Virus record (IMG/VR): IMGVR_UViG_3300037258_001185
Location: 20,252 to 84,251 of that record
DNA length: 64,000 nt
Source of the DNA: a virus
Reading direction: 5' to 3' (one strand)
The translations under genes and the position numbers were made by a program. Of this stretch, positions 63,118-64,000 are shown piece by piece. The notes under the pieces were generated by a model. It made no database searches. It worked only from the letters and a program-made list of their open reading frames with translations, and was not told the DNA's origin. Each line of letters begins with the position of its first letter. Position 1 is the stretch's first letter.

Positions 63118-63201
63118 GCGGCGGTGGCTGGAATTGGTAGACACGTCGGTCCCAAAAACCGATCCGCAAGGGTGAGGGTTCGAGTCCCTCCCGCCGCACC
63201 A
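63118..63201 (+). tRNA. tRNA-Leu(CAA), C33
   Basis: Acceptor GCGGCGG/CCGCCGC, anticodon stem TCGGT/ACCGA with loop CCCAAAA (C33), variable arm TCCGCAAGGGTGA, T-loop TTCGAGT, CCA encoded. Confidence 0.85.
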
Positions 63202-63206
63202 TCAAC

Positions 63207-63279
63207 GCCGCCGTGAACGGATTTCCGTGTCCGCCTTTTAAGCGGAAGCAAGCAGGTGAGAATCCTGTCGGCGGCACCA
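63207..63279 (+). tRNA. tRNA-Lys(TTT) with T-loop TGAGAAT
   Basis: Acceptor GCCGCCG/CGGCGGC, anticodon stem TCCGC/GCGGA, loop CTTTTAA, CCA encoded. T-stem GCAGG/CCTGT carries the loop TGAGAAT. Confidence 0.78.
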
Positions 63280-63281
63280 AT

Positions 63282-63356
63282 GCTGGCGTAGCTCAGTCGC
63301 AGAGCAGCCGCCTCGTAAGCGGCAGGTCGTCGGTTCAAGTCCGACCGTCAGCTCCA
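63282..63356 (+). tRNA. tRNA-Thr(CGT)
   Basis: Acceptor GCTGGCG/CGTCAGC, anticodon stem GCCGC/GCGGC, loop CTCGTAA, T-loop TTCAAGT, CCA encoded. Last gene of the array. Confidence 0.92.
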
Positions 63357-63373
63357 CTTTCACCGAGGTCGAG

Positions 63374-64000
63374 ATGCTCGCTGTCGCTGCTGATCGGCCT
63401 CAGGCCGAGCGAAGGCCGCTGCGCGGCCTCAGAACCCTTGTGCTCAACGCCGACTTCCGGCCCCTCAGCGCCTGGCCGCTGAGCCTGATGCCGGCGCAAG
63501 AGGCGGTGCACGCGCTGCTGCGCGATCGCGTCGCCGCCGTCGAGAACTGGCCGGATGCCTTCTATCGCTCGCCGTCGATGTCGATCGCGGTCCCCAAGGT
63601 CGTCGCGCTGCGCGAATACGCGCCCGTTCGCGGCGAGCCCAAGTGCACCCGGATCAACATCTACCTGCGCGACCGCTTCCGTTGCCAGTATTGCGGCGAG
63701 CGGTTCGAGCGCAGCGAGTTGACCTACGATCACGTCATCCCGCGCGCCAAGGGCGGCAAGACCGTGTGGACGAACATCCTGACGGCATGCGTCGGCTGCA
63801 ACGGCCGCAAGCGCGACCAGTTGCCGAACTTCTCCGGCCGCAAGGGCGTCGCCGGCCGGGACGGCTCGCTGCGGCCGCTCAAGGAGCCGCGGCGCCCAAC
63901 CGGCGCCGAGCTGGCGCGCGCCGGGCTGGAACTGCTGCCGGATGACGTGATTGCGGATTATGGTTCTTGGCTATATTGGCATACCGAGTTGAAGCAGTGA
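63374..64000 (+). CDS. HNH endonuclease flanking the tRNA array
   Basis: 208 aa. LRTLVLNADFRPLSAWPLSL opens the family of RRXRR/HNH-type proteins; RDRFRCQYCGERFERSELTY, then DHVIPRAKGGKTVWTNILTA and CVGCNGRKRDQ form the HNH core (residues about 98-148) with two CxxC pairs. It is complete, ending at the window edge. The gene lies 17 nt behind the last tRNA. Related proteins are widespread in bacterial genomes, so domestication or a homing role are both possible. Confidence 0.85.
   Translation: MLAVAADRPQAERRPLRGLRTLVLNADFRPLSAWPLSLMPAQEAVHALLRDRVAAVENWPDAFYRSPSMSIAVPKVVALREYAPVRGEPKCTRINIYLRDRFRCQYCGERFERSELTYDHVIPRAKGGKTVWTNILTACVGCNGRKRDQLPNFSGRKGVAGRDGSLRPLKEPRRPTGAELARAGLELLPDDVIADYGSWLYWHTELKQ

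Noticed and set aside
60498-63280. Many open frames within the tRNA array on both strands
   Set aside because: They read through tRNA genes; repeated motifs such as GSIPPAAP come from T-arms.

Overview
This 64 kb window is GC-rich and reads as a large piece of a tailed siphovirus-type phage genome, free or integrated. The likely host is an alphaproteobacterium: the tail module has the gene-transfer-agent-like order of DUF2460, DUF2163, NlpC/P60 peptidase and large tail hub protein, and the codon use is strongly GC3-rich. The first gene runs in from beyond the left edge. The tyrosine recombinase suggests a temperate lifestyle, but no attachment site could be shown.

Layout. 0-11.6 kb (rightward): DNA methyltransferase interrupted by an HNH endonuclease gene, DnaA-domain-IV protein, DUF1376 protein, possible helicase loader, SSB, small regulators, tyrosine recombinase, metallophosphoesterase, DUF1937 and dATP/dGTP diphosphohydrolase-like enzymes. 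11.6-18.4 kb (leftward): small genes, HTH proteins, an N6-adenine and a C5-cytosine methyltransferase. 19-22.9 kb (rightward): Acb2/Tad1-like protein, ECF sigma factor, ParB-like proteins. 22.9-24.6 kb (leftward): short hypotheticals. 24.7-28.1 kb (rightward): a further ParB-like protein and a ParB-methyltransferase fusion. 28.9-59.6 kb (rightward): terminase, portal, AdoMet-decarboxylase-like gene, protease/scaffold, capsid, connectors, tail, fibre-like proteins, hub, GH25 endolysin, lipoproteins and a bulb-lectin protein. 60.1-63.4 kb: an array of 36 tRNA genes, covering all 20 amino acids, followed by a second HNH endonuclease.

Regulation. Four leftward promoters share one architecture: TTGAnC, 16 bp, TATTAT-like, a conserved initially transcribed GTTGAG leader, and a perfect or near-perfect palindrome (AAAGCGC, 7-nt spacer, GCGCTTT) abutting or overlapping the -35 box. 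This looks like one regulator governing a set of dispersed leftward promoters. Two rightward blocks share a 16-bp motif upstream. A terminator hairpin with a competing upstream pairing precedes the terminase genes, which suggests attenuation or antitermination of late transcription.

Together the genes describe a phage with a heavy DNA-modification and ParB-like repertoire, a candidate anti-CBASS/anti-Thoeris protein, its own sigma factor and a near-complete tRNA set. The strongest candidates for something undescribed are the tRNA array with its structural oddities, the repeated operator-promoter units, the HNH insertion in the methyltransferase, and the AdoMet-decarboxylase-like gene in the head module. 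No database search was run; all family names come from reading motifs.
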